From: Borrelia sp. A-FGy1
GTDB taxonomy: Bacteria; Spirochaetota; Spirochaetia; Borreliales; Borreliaceae
Assembly: GCF_014084025.1 (NCBI RefSeq)
Contig: NZ_CP043682.1
Span: forward strand, 124,001-188,000
Direction of reading: 5' to 3'
Length of the DNA: 64,000 bases
The notes under the pieces: model-generated
What the model saw: the letters and a program-made list of their open reading frames with translations, nothing else
Database searches by the model: none
What the model was told of the DNA's origin: nothing
Made by a program: the position numbers and the translations under genes
Shown here: piece after piece, positions 8,484 to 18,347 of the stretch
Position numbering within the stretch: the stretch's first letter is position 1
Layout of the letters: each line of letters opens with the position of its first letter

Positions 8484-10361
8484 ATGTCTAAAAACTCAAC
8501 TAGCAAATTAAGATTAAATATAGTTCTTATAATCTTCTTAATAATAACAATACTACCCATTTATAAATACTTTATCCTAATGTCTTTAAAAAACACTATT
8601 TATTTCTCTCAAAATATAAACAATTCTTCAAAAAGAGGAAATATTTATGATAGAAATGGAAAAGTAATAGCATTTTCATCAAAATCATACTCAGTAGGAG
8701 CGGACATAAATAAAATAAAAGATATTGTAAATATGTCAGAAACTCTTGGTGCAATTCTTAAAATTGAACCTAATGTACTTAAAAAAGAATTATCCGAAAA
8801 AAAAGGATTTATGTACATAAAAAGAAAAGTAGCAAGAGAAGAATCCGATTTAATTAAAAGAATTCAATCAGAAGGAAGATTAAAAGAAGTCACCCTTTAT
8901 CCAGACTACAAAAGAATTTATCCTTTCCGAGAACTAACAAGTAATATTACAGGATTTGTAGGAACTGACAACATTGGACTTAATGGGCTTGAATTATCTC
9001 TAAATAGCACACTAAATGAAGATCTCACTAGACAACACTCCATAAATGAACATTTAAGTATAAGCAACATATATCTGACAATAGACATAGATTTACAAAG
9101 AAGCATAAATCAAATAGCTAAAAAATATTTTAAGGAAAACAACCCTGAAAGTATGATTGCTATGGTAATGGACGCTCAAAATGGAGATATTCTCTCTATG
9201 CTTCAATTTCCACAATATGATGCCAATTGTTATTCAAAATATCCTAGAAATATATGGAATAATTTTGCTTCTTCTTTAACTTATGAACCTGGAAGTATTA
9301 ATAAAATTTTTACAGTTGCAATTATATTAGATAGTGGGAAACTAAAATTAAATGAAAAATTTTTAGATAATGGCATATATCAAAAAAAATTTAAATCAGG
9401 GGAAGTGATTACAATAAAAACATTAAATCCTCCCTATGATTACATTGATTCTAGCGGAATTTTAATTCATTCTTCAAATGTAGGAATAGCCCATATTACA
9501 GATAAAGTAAGTAATGAATATTTTTATAGAAAGCTTATTGAGTTTGGATTTGGAGAAAAAGTTGGATTTCCTTTTCCTGGGGAAACAAAAGGACTTTTAA
9601 AACATTACTCAAAATGGTCAGGAAGAAGTAAGCCTACAATCGGATTTGGGCAAGAAATAGGAGTATCAGCTATTCAAATCCTGCAAGCTGCTAGTACACT
9701 AAGCAATAATGGAATTATGATAAAACCCAAAATCATAAAAAAAATCAGCAACGAAATGGAAGACACAATTAAAGAATTTCAAAAAGAAGAAAAGAGAAAA
9801 GTAATCTCTGCTCATACAGCAAAAGAAGTTTTAAAAATGATGAGAGAAGTCGTAAATAAAGGCGGGATACCAAAACTTAAGATAAAAAATCTAAGCATCT
9901 CAGCAAAAAGTGGAACTTCACAAGTCATTGATCAAACCACAGGAAAATATTCAGAAGAAGATTATACATCTTCAATATTAGTAATATATCCAACAGAAAA
10001 ACCACAATATATCATATATATTGTATATAGATATCCTAAAAAGATAATATATGGAACAAGGATTGCTGCTCCAATGGCCAAAGAAATAATAGAATTAATT
10101 GAATATCGCAATAACAAAGATAAATACAACAAAATTAAATCTCCCTCAAAAATTAGCTTACCAAGACACATAATAAAGTATGAAAAAACAGAATACTTAC
10201 CAAACCTTATAGGAATCTCTAAAAGAGATTTAATGAAAATTTTAAAAAATTATACAAATATAAAAATAAAGATACAAGGAAATGGTTTTGTGTACAAACA
10301 ATCTCACCCTCCTAACACAAAAATAGAAGATATAGATAATCTTGAAATAAGTCTCAAATAA
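8484..10361 (+). CDS. Class B penicillin-binding protein, FtsI/PBP2 transpeptidase
   Basis: Cross-links peptidoglycan in the periplasm. A single N-terminal membrane anchor (LNIVLIIFLIITILPIY) is followed by the pedestal motif RGNIYDRNGKVIA. The active-site motifs are SINK near residue 271, SSN near 331 and KSGTS near 474. The last 60 residues (YLPNLIGISKRDLMKIL onward) resemble one PASTA domain, as in septal PBPs. I start it at ATG 8484 (MSKNSTSKLR) and not at the in-frame TTG 8451, because residues added by the longer start look unlike a protein N-terminus. The AAGGAG at 8462 is 16 bases away, so the start is not certain. Its stop is one base from the convergent acyl-CoA ligase stop. Probably ftsI. 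Confidence 0.92.
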   Translation: MSKNSTSKLRLNIVLIIFLIITILPIYKYFILMSLKNTIYFSQNINNSSKRGNIYDRNGKVIAFSSKSYSVGADINKIKDIVNMSETLGAILKIEPNVLKKELSEKKGFMYIKRKVAREESDLIKRIQSEGRLKEVTLYPDYKRIYPFRELTSNITGFVGTDNIGLNGLELSLNSTLNEDLTRQHSINEHLSISNIYLTIDIDLQRSINQIAKKYFKENNPESMIAMVMDAQNGDILSMLQFPQYDANCYSKYPRNIWNNFASSLTYEPGSINKIFTVAIILDSGKLKLNEKFLDNGIYQKKFKSGEVITIKTLNPPYDYIDSSGILIHSSNVGIAHITDKVSNEYFYRKLIEFGFGEKVGFPFPGETKGLLKHYSKWSGRSKPTIGFGQEIGVSAIQILQAASTLSNNGIMIKPKIIKKISNEMEDTIKEFQKEEKRKVISAHTAKEVLKMMREVVNKGGIPKLKIKNLSISAKSGTSQVIDQTTGKYSEEDYTSSILVIYPTEKPQYIIYIVYRYPKKIIYGTRIAAPMAKEIIELIEYRNNKDKYNKIKSPSKISLPRHIIKYEKTEYLPNLIGISKRDLMKILKNYTNIKIKIQGNGFVYKQSHPPNTKIEDIDNLEISLK

Positions 10362-10362
10362 T

Positions 10363-12255
10363 CTAAGAAAATAAATTCTTTATCTCATTCCTGTAAAAAT
10401 TTAAAATATAGTTACGCTTAACATCCATCTTAATTGATACTTCTTTACCTACCTCAAATGGCTTTTCTAAAAGAGTAAATTTTAATATCTGTTCAAAAGG
10501 TTTAAATCCATTAGCTTTATTAATAAGCTTTTTTATCTCGTCATTAATAGCCTTAAGTACAAAATTATTAGCAATAATTTGACGTCTATTATCATAATCA
10601 AGAATCTTCTGTCCCATACTTTCTAAGTATTTATTTATTTCTTCAAAATTAGGAAGAATTAATGCTCCCAAAAATTTTTGATCTTGACCCACAACAACAG
10701 CTTTTTCTATTAATAAAGACTCTTCTAACTTAACCTCAATTGGAGCAGGTTCAATATTCTCTCCATTATTTAAAACAATAGTATCTTTTTCTCTTCCAAT
10801 AACTTGAACAACATCATCCTTCGATAATTTGACAATATCTCCCGTATTTAAAAAACCATCAGAACCAATAACTTGTCTTGTAGACTTATCATCTTTATAA
10901 TATCCAAGCATAATTTGAGGTCCCTTAACAAATAAAATACCCTTTCCTGGTTTTTTAAGTTTATTACCATCATCATCTCTAATCTCAGCAATAGTTCCAG
11001 GCAATATCTTACCACAAGTTCCAAGTATTGTTTTCCTATGTTCATTAGAGGCAATACCAGGAGATGCTTCTGTCAATCCATAAGCATTAGCAAGCTCAAT
11101 CCCAATTGAATTAAAAAACCTAACAACAGACAAAGACATACTACCACCGCCAGTAATTCCTACAACAAAATTATTACCTAAAACTTTCTTTATCTTTTTA
11201 AAGATAATTAAATTACCCACAATTTTAAGAGGGAATAAAGCAATAAAACCCAATATTCCTAGTATTTTTCTCACAGGTATTAACAAATTAAATCCATTAT
11301 CAGGATACAATCCTAAAATTGTACGATAACATATATCATTAAAACAAGCTACACTAACAAAAAACTTAAATAATAACTTTGACAAAAATGATTTCTTTGC
11401 AACTTCCTTGTAAATATTTTGTCTTATTGCAATCCAAAGTCTAGGCACAGCAGCAATATAATGAGGATTAATACTTTTAATATCATCAAGCATATTCCTA
11501 GGCACAATACTTGAAAATAAACAAGTCATTCCTTTAAGAAAAATATTATAAGAAAATGACCTCTGAAATGAATGCCAAATTGGTAAAATACACATAAATA
11601 TTTGTCCTTCGCAAGTATTAATCATATTGCTAAAACTAGATACCTGATAAAGGAAATTTGAGTGAGAAAGCATCACTCCTTTAGGAGTTCCTGTAGTACC
11701 AGAAGTGTATATTATAGTTGCCATATCATTAATATCAATACTATCTAAAGCTTTAATAATATCCTCGTCTCTCCTTGATTTATCTCCAATTGAAATACAT
11801 TCCTTATAAGAGTAGATTTTAAAACCACTAAATCTATCTCTATCTCTATCTGATAAATCATCAATAACAATTATTATAGGATTTATCTTAAACTTAACTT
11901 GAATAATTAAATTAAGAAGATTCAAATTTTCAACTATTACTATATTAGGTAGAATAGAATTAATAATCACCTCAGCTTCAAAAAGAGTAACATCAGCTCC
12001 TTTGGGCACATCTACAGCTCCTAAAGATAAAATTGAAAAATCTATAACAGTCCATTCCATTCTATTCTCAGAGCAAATAAATACCTTATCTTGACTACTT
12101 AAATTCATCTCTTGTAAGAATGACGCAAATTTTAAAACATCATTTTTTAAATCTTTATAAGTAACCCTACAATAGCTCTTATTGCTCTTATATATCTGAG
12201 CAATTTCACCTCCTAGCCTATCAGCAACTTCAAAAAATGTTTTTACTATTGACAT
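10363..12255 (-). CDS. Long-chain acyl-CoA synthetase (AMP-forming)
   Basis: Activates fatty acids to acyl-CoA through an acyl-adenylate. It has 630 residues, with the P-loop-like AMP motif IIYTSGTTGTPKGVMLSH at about 181-198, NAYGLTEASPGIAS, the linker GFLNTGDIV and the hinge motif GREKDTIVLNNGENIEPAPIE. A long hydrophobic stretch near residues 300-350 could sit against the membrane. Borrelia cannot make fatty acids de novo, so it probably activates scavenged host lipid. The gene stands alone and has its own promoter at 12291-12320. Confidence 0.93.
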   Translation of the reverse strand: MSIVKTFFEVADRLGGEIAQIYKSNKSYCRVTYKDLKNDVLKFASFLQEMNLSSQDKVFICSENRMEWTVIDFSILSLGAVDVPKGADVTLFEAEVIINSILPNIVIVENLNLLNLIIQVKFKINPIIIVIDDLSDRDRDRFSGFKIYSYKECISIGDKSRRDEDIIKALDSIDINDMATIIYTSGTTGTPKGVMLSHSNFLYQVSSFSNMINTCEGQIFMCILPIWHSFQRSFSYNIFLKGMTCLFSSIVPRNMLDDIKSINPHYIAAVPRLWIAIRQNIYKEVAKKSFLSKLLFKFFVSVACFNDICYRTILGLYPDNGFNLLIPVRKILGILGFIALFPLKIVGNLIIFKKIKKVLGNNFVVGITGGGSMSLSVVRFFNSIGIELANAYGLTEASPGIASNEHRKTILGTCGKILPGTIAEIRDDDGNKLKKPGKGILFVKGPQIMLGYYKDDKSTRQVIGSDGFLNTGDIVKLSKDDVVQVIGREKDTIVLNNGENIEPAPIEVKLEESLLIEKAVVVGQDQKFLGALILPNFEEINKYLESMGQKILDYDNRRQIIANNFVLKAINDEIKKLINKANGFKPFEQILKFTLLEKPFEVGKEVSIKMDVKRNYILNFYRNEIKNLFS

Positions 12256-12274
12256 ACAATCTCACTTAACAAGT

Positions 12275-12300
12275 ATGGTATTATACTCTAATTATACCAT
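12275..12300. repeat. Inverted repeat at the acyl-CoA synthetase promoter
   Basis: Arms ATGGTAT (12275-12281) and ATACCAT (12294-12300) have a 12-base spacer. One arm overlaps the -10 box, and a second minus-strand TATAAT lies in the spacer side of the repeat. The predicted RNA start is between the arms, so an operator is more likely than an RNA hairpin. Confidence 0.55.
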
Positions 12301-12320
12301 CTTAAATTATTAAATCACAA
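12291..12320 (-). promoter_or_regulatory. Sigma-70 promoter of the acyl-CoA synthetase gene
   Basis: Minus strand: -35 TTGTGA (12320-12315), an 18-base spacer and -10 TATAAT (12296-12291). It predicts a leader of about 30 bases before ATG 12255. Confidence 0.6.
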
Positions 12321-12455
12321 ATCCATTTTTTAACCATATTTTATAACTTATAATAATACCAATTATTATTAGCAATTTTAAAGAAAAATTTCAATAAATT
12401 TAATGAAAACTAGAAGATATCATTTTTAAATCTAATTATGAAAAATACAAAAATA

Positions 12456-12749
12456 TCAAACACCCAAAACAAAAACCCTAATTCCTTCTGTAGGATACTC
12501 TTTGTCTAACATCTCTACTACAACTTTTAATCTTTCCATAACAACTAAGTTATCAGTATAAATTATAAGAATAAAATTCTCCTCAGGCCAAACTTCATTA
12601 GATCGTTTTTCACCTTTTCGTCCTTTACCATGAACATTATATATCTTAGAATAATATATAAGTTCACCTGTATATTTTTCTATCTCCTGCATACATTCAT
12701 GCAGATCATGTTCTAAAGACAAGTTAGAAATTATTTCTAGCCTATACAT
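12456..12749 (-). CDS. Small PII-like protein at the end of the RND efflux operon
   Basis: A 97-residue soluble protein. Alternating beta and alpha segments and a central loop (HGKGRKGEKRSNEVWPEENF) followed by ILIIYTD resemble the ferredoxin-like fold of PII/CutA-type proteins. The loop corresponds to the T-loop region where PII binds ligand and partner. Small PII-like or DUF3240-like genes are known beside RND pumps elsewhere. It starts 11 bases after besB with a strong AAGGGG, so it is co-transcribed with the pump. The role as a sensor or regulator is inference from the fold resemblance and location. Confidence 0.6.
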   Translation of the reverse strand: MYRLEIISNLSLEHDLHECMQEIEKYTGELIYYSKIYNVHGKGRKGEKRSNEVWPEENFILIIYTDNLVVMERLKVVVEMLDKEYPTEGIRVFVLGV

Positions 12750-12760
12750 AAAACCCCTTA

Positions 12761-15700
12761 TTAATCCTCATCCTCTTCAATAAAGAAATTATTAAGATTA
12801 TTATTAACCTTATTTTTCTTAACTACGCAAGTGTTTGCCTCATTTTTATGCAAAGAATTCTTATTGGCAAATTTTAATGATTTTGAAAAGATTATATTTT
12901 TTATGGAAATTTTAGAAAAAATTTCAAAAATCATAGGAATAAAAAGTAAAGTAAGAAATGTACTAGCAGTCATTCCGCCAATAAAAGTAATAGCAATCGG
13001 TTTTACAAGAGCACCTCCACTAGATTCTGAAAATGCAATGGGGATAAGGCCTATTATTGATGTTAAAGAAGACATTAAAACGGGTCTAAATCTAGATCTA
13101 CTTCCTTCAAGTATGGATTCCCTGAGACTAAATCCCCTTTTAACTAACAAATTAATATAATCTATTAAAACAATGCCTGTATTAACAACAACCCCAACAA
13201 GCATTAGCATGCCAATACCTGTAAAAATAGAGATATCCTCTCTTGTTATAAGATGAATCACTAAAACACCTACTACAGTTAATGGAATTGTAAAAAAAAT
13301 AATAAATGGCTTCAAAAGAGATTCAAATTGTGATGCCATTATTCCAAACACAAGTAAAATAGCCATAAAAATTAATACTTTAAATTGTTCCATATTCTTA
13401 GTAAATTCATTATACTCTCCTTTAAAATCAAACAACACGCCATCTTTCTGAGGAAATTTATTATTTACGAAATCTGTCACCCTTGACGTAATTAAAGCCA
13501 AATTTTCGCCTGGAGGAATACCTGCACTAAGACGTACTACTGAAGATTGATTTTCCCTAAAAAGAACCCCGACCCCTTTTGTCTTCTTAAATTTAGCTAC
13601 TGAAGAGAGAGGAATTTTAATCCCTGATGTATTTTTAACAAAAATCTTATCCAAATCTTTTAAGTTAGTAATATCTTTCCTATCAAGTCTAAGTAAAATA
13701 TTATAATTTAAACCATCCTCAGTATATTTTCCAGCAGAAATTCCATCAATATTGGCTTTAATTTCCACCGAAAGAGTATTCATATTAATTCCATAAGAAT
13801 AAGCCTTGTCTCTATCTATTTCTATATCAATTTGAAGTTCTTCTTCCTTTACATTAAGCACAGGATTTATAAGATTAGGAAATTCTTTCTTTAAAGCATG
13901 AACCAATAAATTTCCATAAACTCTTGCAGACTCAAAATCAGAAGCAATAATCCTAATATCAATAGGAGAACCTTGAAAAAATCCACCACCTCCCGTAGAA
14001 GTCTTAGTGCTCAAATTAGGATAAAGCTTATCGATGCGTTCATAAATCCTATATTTAATAATTTCTGGGTCTTGAAAAATATATTTTTCATCTGATTCTG
14101 TCTTTGAAGGTAATTTAAAAAGAAAAGTCACTTGATTTGAATACACATAAGTAATGAAACTCTTATAAACCTTAATTTCATCTTCTATAATTTCTAAAAA
14201 TTTATCCGCATAAAATTTTGAACTCTCCAAGTCTACCTTATTTGGAAACTGAAAAGTAAACCTAATCGAAGGAGACTTCACACTAGGCCCAGAAGATACA
14301 TTTAAAAATACAAATGAGCTTATACTTAAGACAAAACTAAATATAACAATAAGTGAAAAAATCATTTTGTGAGACAAAACATATTTTAGTAACTTAATAT
14401 AAAATACTTCTCCTATATAATAAATCTCATAAAAAAAATCATCAACTCTTTTAGCAAATTTATTTTTGATAGGCTTTTGAAAGGTAGTATAAAGACCAAC
14501 ATAATGAGCTGCAAGAGTAGGAACTAAAAAAATTGCAACAAATAAAGAGGCTGCTAAGGATATAACAATAGTAAAAGCAAAATCTCTAACAACATCGGCA
14601 ATAAATCCTAATTCAGATCTAAAAACAATAACAGGCGCAAATACACAAATTGATGTTAAAGTTGAAGATATAATTGGAAGCATCATTTCTTGAGTTCCAA
14701 GAATTGCAGCTGGAATAAGCTTTGTTCCCTTCTGTCTATACTTGTATATATTATCTATTACAGCAATAGAACAATCGACAAGCATGCCGATACCTAGAGC
14801 AAGCCCTGAAAGACTTAGCAAATTTAGTGAAACATCTACAAAATACATTAAACAAAATGTAATAATCAAAGCCAATGGTATTGAAATTCCAATAATAATT
14901 GTTGCCCTAAAGCTTCTTAAGAAGAAAAAAATAATACATACTGCAAGAACCGCTCCATAATAAGCTGAATCCTTTACAGAAGAAATAGATTCCTTAATAA
15001 ATTCAGAAGTATCTGTATCAAGTTCTAAAGATATGTCTTTTGGTAATGAAAGCTTAATTTTATCAATTTCTGTATTAACTGTATTTGAAACTTTAATAGA
15101 ATTTGCATCACTATGCTTCTTCACTTCCAACACAACAGAAGGCTTACCATTATAATAAATATAATTTTCTAATTCTTTAAAAGTATTCTTAATCTTTGCA
15201 ATGTCTTTAAGCTTTATCTGAACAATAGAAGCATTGCCCGAAGAATAAGTATCCGGCCTTCTATAAGAAACAACCACATTTTCCAAATCTTTCATTGAAG
15301 CAAATTTTCCAGATACTTGTGCCAAGTATTCTAACCCATTATCTATTATATTACCAGCCGACATTTCAAAATTCTGAGTAGAAATTGTTGTTGCTATCTC
15401 TGACAAAGTAAGTCCATATGATTCTAATTTATTTTGAGAGATTTCAATTAAAACATTCCTATCGCTACCCCCCAAAACATCTACAAAGCCAACACCATTA
15501 AGACTTTCTAATTTAGGTTTGATAATGCTAACAGCATATTTTCTAAGCTCTGAAACAGACCTATCTGAATAAATAACAAAAGTTACTACTGGTATATCAT
15601 CTGAACGAAATCTCATAATCTTAGGTGAACTAGCCTCTTTAGGTAAAAGGTCTTTTAAGGATTCAAATGTATCTCTTATTTCATTTAAAGCCAAATCTAA

Positions 15701-15997
15701 ATTAGTCCCATGATAAAATTTCATAACAATAGTACTTACCCCCTTAGAAGAGGAGCTATCTATTTTCTCTATATTCTTTACTGAAGCAAGTCCACTTTCA
15801 AGAACACTAGACACTCTTTCCTCAACTTCTTTTGGAGAGGCACCTGGGTAATCTGTATGAATAGTAAGTACGCTATTTTCAATTGTGGGTAATAAATCTA
15901 TTTTTAGCCTTGTAAAGGTATAAGTGCTTATCATAGTTATCAATGAAAACAATATCAATATAGTTATTGGCTTATCAACTATCCTCTTTATTATCAT
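12761..15997 (-). CDS. besB: RND efflux pump inner-membrane transporter (BesB/AcrB type)
   Basis: Proton-driven trimeric exporter of the AcrB/CzcA superfamily, 1078 residues from ATG 15997. I prefer this ATG over an in-frame TTG at 16009 because GGGG lies 6 bases before it. It has an N-terminal membrane helix, a large periplasmic loop with IMRFRSDDIP, helices 2-6 near residues 345-500, a second periplasmic half, and final helices ending about residue 1040. The proton-relay site in helix 4 reads GMLVDCSIAVIDN, so the second Asp of the AcrB pair is Cys (Asp408-Cys409 here). In B. burgdorferi the BesABC pump affects drug sensitivity and infectivity. Operon order is besC, besA, besB, PII-like. 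Confidence 0.95.
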   Translation of the reverse strand: MIIKRIVDKPITILILFSLITMISTYTFTRLKIDLLPTIENSVLTIHTDYPGASPKEVEERVSSVLESGLASVKNIEKIDSSSSKGVSTIVMKFYHGTNLDLALNEIRDTFESLKDLLPKEASSPKIMRFRSDDIPVVTFVIYSDRSVSELRKYAVSIIKPKLESLNGVGFVDVLGGSDRNVLIEISQNKLESYGLTLSEIATTISTQNFEMSAGNIIDNGLEYLAQVSGKFASMKDLENVVVSYRRPDTYSSGNASIVQIKLKDIAKIKNTFKELENYIYYNGKPSVVLEVKKHSDANSIKVSNTVNTEIDKIKLSLPKDISLELDTDTSEFIKESISSVKDSAYYGAVLAVCIIFFFLRSFRATIIIGISIPLALIITFCLMYFVDVSLNLLSLSGLALGIGMLVDCSIAVIDNIYKYRQKGTKLIPAAILGTQEMMLPIISSTLTSICVFAPVIVFRSELGFIADVVRDFAFTIVISLAASLFVAIFLVPTLAAHYVGLYTTFQKPIKNKFAKRVDDFFYEIYYIGEVFYIKLLKYVLSHKMIFSLIVIFSFVLSISSFVFLNVSSGPSVKSPSIRFTFQFPNKVDLESSKFYADKFLEIIEDEIKVYKSFITYVYSNQVTFLFKLPSKTESDEKYIFQDPEIIKYRIYERIDKLYPNLSTKTSTGGGGFFQGSPIDIRIIASDFESARVYGNLLVHALKKEFPNLINPVLNVKEEELQIDIEIDRDKAYSYGINMNTLSVEIKANIDGISAGKYTEDGLNYNILLRLDRKDITNLKDLDKIFVKNTSGIKIPLSSVAKFKKTKGVGVLFRENQSSVVRLSAGIPPGENLALITSRVTDFVNNKFPQKDGVLFDFKGEYNEFTKNMEQFKVLIFMAILLVFGIMASQFESLLKPFIIFFTIPLTVVGVLVIHLITREDISIFTGIGMLMLVGVVVNTGIVLIDYINLLVKRGFSLRESILEGSRSRFRPVLMSSLTSIIGLIPIAFSESSGGALVKPIAITFIGGMTASTFLTLLFIPMIFEIFSKISIKNIIFSKSLKFANKNSLHKNEANTCVVKKNKVNNNLNNFFIEEDED

Positions 15998-16012
15998 ACC
16001 TTTCCCCAAGAA

Positions 16013-16963
16013 TTACAAATTATCTTCAATTGCAACCCCTTCTCTAATGTCTATTACATTCACTAAAGATCCATCAGAAAGAGCTGACATGCCTTCAATT
16101 ACAATTAAATCATCCTCATTAATCTCATCAATCACAGATACAATATTATCTACTTCAAAACCTATTATAGGAAATAACATCTGTACTGTTCTCATATCTT
16201 CATTTATCTTAAAAATAAACTTCTTTCCTTCTCTCTCTACAAAAGCGCTACTTGGAATTTTTATCACATTTTTTAAACGATTGGTAACAACTTTGACTTT
16301 TGCATACATCCCAATAACCATTTTTTTTTCATTATTTCTCACAGGTTCAAGATATACTTCCGCTGAACGACTTTTAAAATCAAGAACAGGGGATACTTCT
16401 GAAATCCTTGCCTTAAATTTTTCACCAGGATAAGATTCAATTTCAATAATTGCACTGTTGCCAGGCTTAACATCTAAAACATATCTTTCAGAAACATAAG
16501 CCCTAATTTGAATTGTATCTACTCTACCTACTAAAGCAATACTTGTTTGAGGACCCACTGTTTCGCCAATTTTACTATTAACAGCTAAAACATATCCAGA
16601 AATTGGAGCTTTTACTGGGCTCCTTAAATAAAGAGACCCTGGTTTAGAAGGATCAAGCTCCGCAATAACTTGCCCTTTATTTACATAAGTCCCAAGCCTT
16701 ATGTTAAGAGTTGTTATTTTACCTGCAATATTTGGGAATATGTCTGCCTTAACCTTGGTATCTACATCACCATTCAACGCAATATAATTACTTAAGGTTC
16801 CTTTTCTAACTTTCATAGCAATAACTGGAAATTTATAAGGTTCATTAGAATTATTTTCAGTTATATATTCTTTCAAATTTCTATTACAAGAAAAAAACAA
16901 TAATATACTTAAGTACAATAAATAGTACTGAAAACTAAAAACTATATTAAGAACTGAATTCAT
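16013..16963 (-). CDS. besA: RND periplasmic adaptor lipoprotein (BesA, membrane fusion protein)
   Basis: Links the inner-membrane pump to the outer-membrane channel. It has 316 residues. The lipobox LFFSC with Cys26 follows a hydrophobic signal, so it should be a lipoprotein anchored in the inner membrane. A lipoyl-like half ([20 protein letters not shown]) and a second half ([23 protein letters not shown]) flank a very short hairpin of a few residues, where AcrA-type adaptors have a long coiled coil. A beta-barrel region follows. The gene lies 18 bases after besC and 15 before besB. Confidence 0.93.
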   Translation of the reverse strand: MNSVLNIVFSFQYYLLYLSILLFFSCNRNLKEYITENNSNEPYKFPVIAMKVRKGTLSNYIALNGDVDTKVKADIFPNIAGKITTLNIRLGTYVNKGQVIAELDPSKPGSLYLRSPVKAPISGYVLAVNSKIGETVGPQTSIALVGRVDTIQIRAYVSERYVLDVKPGNSAIIEIESYPGEKFKARISEVSPVLDFKSRSAEVYLEPVRNNEKKMVIGMYAKVKVVTNRLKNVIKIPSSAFVEREGKKFIFKINEDMRTVQMLFPIIGFEVDNIVSVIDEINEDDLIVIEGMSALSDGSLVNVIDIREGVAIEDNL

Positions 16964-16981
16964 AAAACATCCCTATTCATA

Positions 16982-18274
16982 TTAATCTAAGGCATTTATT
17001 AAATCTTTATATTCAAGAACTGCATTAGCATAATTTAACTTATCCCTTATAAACTGCAAATCACTTTTTTTGTAAGAAACTTCAATATCATTTAACTTTA
17101 AAATATCTATCCCACCTGAATTAAAGGCATCAAATGCCATTTGATAATTTTTCCTGGCCAACTCTAAATTCATCCTCGAAGCATCTAAAATAGATTTATA
17201 TCTTCTTACATCCTTACGCTTATATACAATGCTAGATTTAAACTTGCGAATTTCATTTGAAACTTGATTTCTTAATATTTCTAATTGAAAATCTTTATCC
17301 CATATATTTGTGAAGTTCCCTGAAAATGGCAACATTTCTGTTAAATTATATTGTAAGCCCAATGAAGCAGAAAAATCATTCTTTAAACCAACTGAACTAC
17401 TGCTAAAAGGAATAGATCCGGAATAAGAAATTCTAAAAGAAAAACTCGGCAAGAATGTATCTAGCCAAATAGCATCAAGAGATTTTTGAATGCTATTATA
17501 AGAATTATTTATAGCTCTTATGTCTAGCGACTCATTTACATCTATAACTTCATTAATTAAAGAAAAATCTAGCATTTCGCCTGATAATTCTCCTATAATC
17601 TCAAAATCTTGCAAAATATCCAATCCTATTAATAATTTAAATTCTTCTTTTAATTTTTCAAAATTAATAATTTGCTCATCTAAAGTAGGTTGGGACTTGT
17701 CATATTTAAGTTTAATATCAAGATAATCTAACTCAGATAAAAGCCCATTATTATATGCAATTCTAGCTTGTTCATATTTAAGTTTGCTATTCTTCAATTG
17801 GCTTTCTAAAACTTCTAAAGTGATTTTTAAAGCTATCAACTCATTGCACATTTTAAGAACGCCCAATCTAATACTTTTAATAGCCTTCTCTCTATTTATC
17901 TTAGCGCTCTCATAATCAAAAATAGTAAGTTTAATCTTTTTAAAAACAGATAGATTTAATACAAGATTAGCAGAAGCTCCAATACCTACTCCCCAATAAT
18001 CTTTTTCTCCTGCATTAAAAATAAAAGAAGGTGTCCTTGACAATCCCGCATTAACACCTAAACTTGGGATAAAAACATTCCAAGAATTATCTTTATACAA
18101 TTTCTTAATCTTTTCTCTATATTTGGCATTCTTGATATCTAAATTATTGTCTAAAGCCATGCGAACAGCATCTTCACCAGATATCTTAATAGTTTCTGCA
18201 TAAGATGAAGAAACTAAAATAAAAATCAGTACTAATCTTTTAATACTACCCCCCCCCTTAAGGCATAAAAACAC
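16982..18274 (-). CDS. besC: Outer-membrane efflux channel, TolC family (BesC)
   Basis: Forms the exit duct of the Bes pump. It has 430 residues, a signal peptide ending near VSSSYA-E, and two long helical repeats typical of TolC (REKIKKLYKDNSW region and SFNSGGIDILKLNDIEVSYKK near the end). The start is GTG 18274, after ATAGG with good spacing. Codons 6-9 contain a run of nine G (18249-18257), encoding Lys-Gly-Gly-Gly. Adding or losing one G meets a stop within 14 codons, so the tract could switch the gene or may be a sequencing-length risk. It is the first gene of the efflux operon. Confidence 0.92.
   Translation of the reverse strand: MFLCLKGGGSIKRLVLIFILVSSSYAETIKISGEDAVRMALDNNLDIKNAKYREKIKKLYKDNSWNVFIPSLGVNAGLSRTPSFIFNAGEKDYWGVGIGASANLVLNLSVFKKIKLTIFDYESAKINREKAIKSIRLGVLKMCNELIALKITLEVLESQLKNSKLKYEQARIAYNNGLLSELDYLDIKLKYDKSQPTLDEQIINFEKLKEEFKLLIGLDILQDFEIIGELSGEMLDFSLINEVIDVNESLDIRAINNSYNSIQKSLDAIWLDTFLPSFSFRISYSGSIPFSSSSVGLKNDFSASLGLQYNLTEMLPFSGNFTNIWDKDFQLEILRNQVSNEIRKFKSSIVYKRKDVRRYKSILDASRMNLELARKNYQMAFDAFNSGGIDILKLNDIEVSYKKSDLQFIRDKLNYANAVLEYKDLINALD
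18249..18257. repeat. Homopolymer of nine C/G in the 5' end of besC
   Basis: Nine C on the plus strand (G on the coding strand) lie 17 bases into besC. Such G/C runs are rare in this AT-rich sequence. It is the kind of tract that slips during replication. Confidence 0.9.
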
Positions 18275-18335
18275 GACTAACCTATCCCAGATAAACTAAA
18301 AATTACTTAATATTACTTATTGAATGATAACATAA

Positions 18336-18341
18336 TATAAT
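18336..18341 (+). promoter_or_regulatory. -10 box giving an apparently leaderless yidD mRNA
   Basis: TATAAT ends 6 bases before the yidD ATG, and no Shine-Dalgarno lies between them. The -35 region is poor. Confidence 0.45.
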
Positions 18342-18347
18342 CTAAAC

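Noticed and set aside
12831-13160. 109-residue plus-strand frame
   Set aside because: Antisense to the end of besB, whose membrane helices explain the composition.
15924-16433. 169-residue open frame on the plus strand
   Set aside because: It lies antisense to besA and besB, which have clear family motifs and codon use. No start site is evident.
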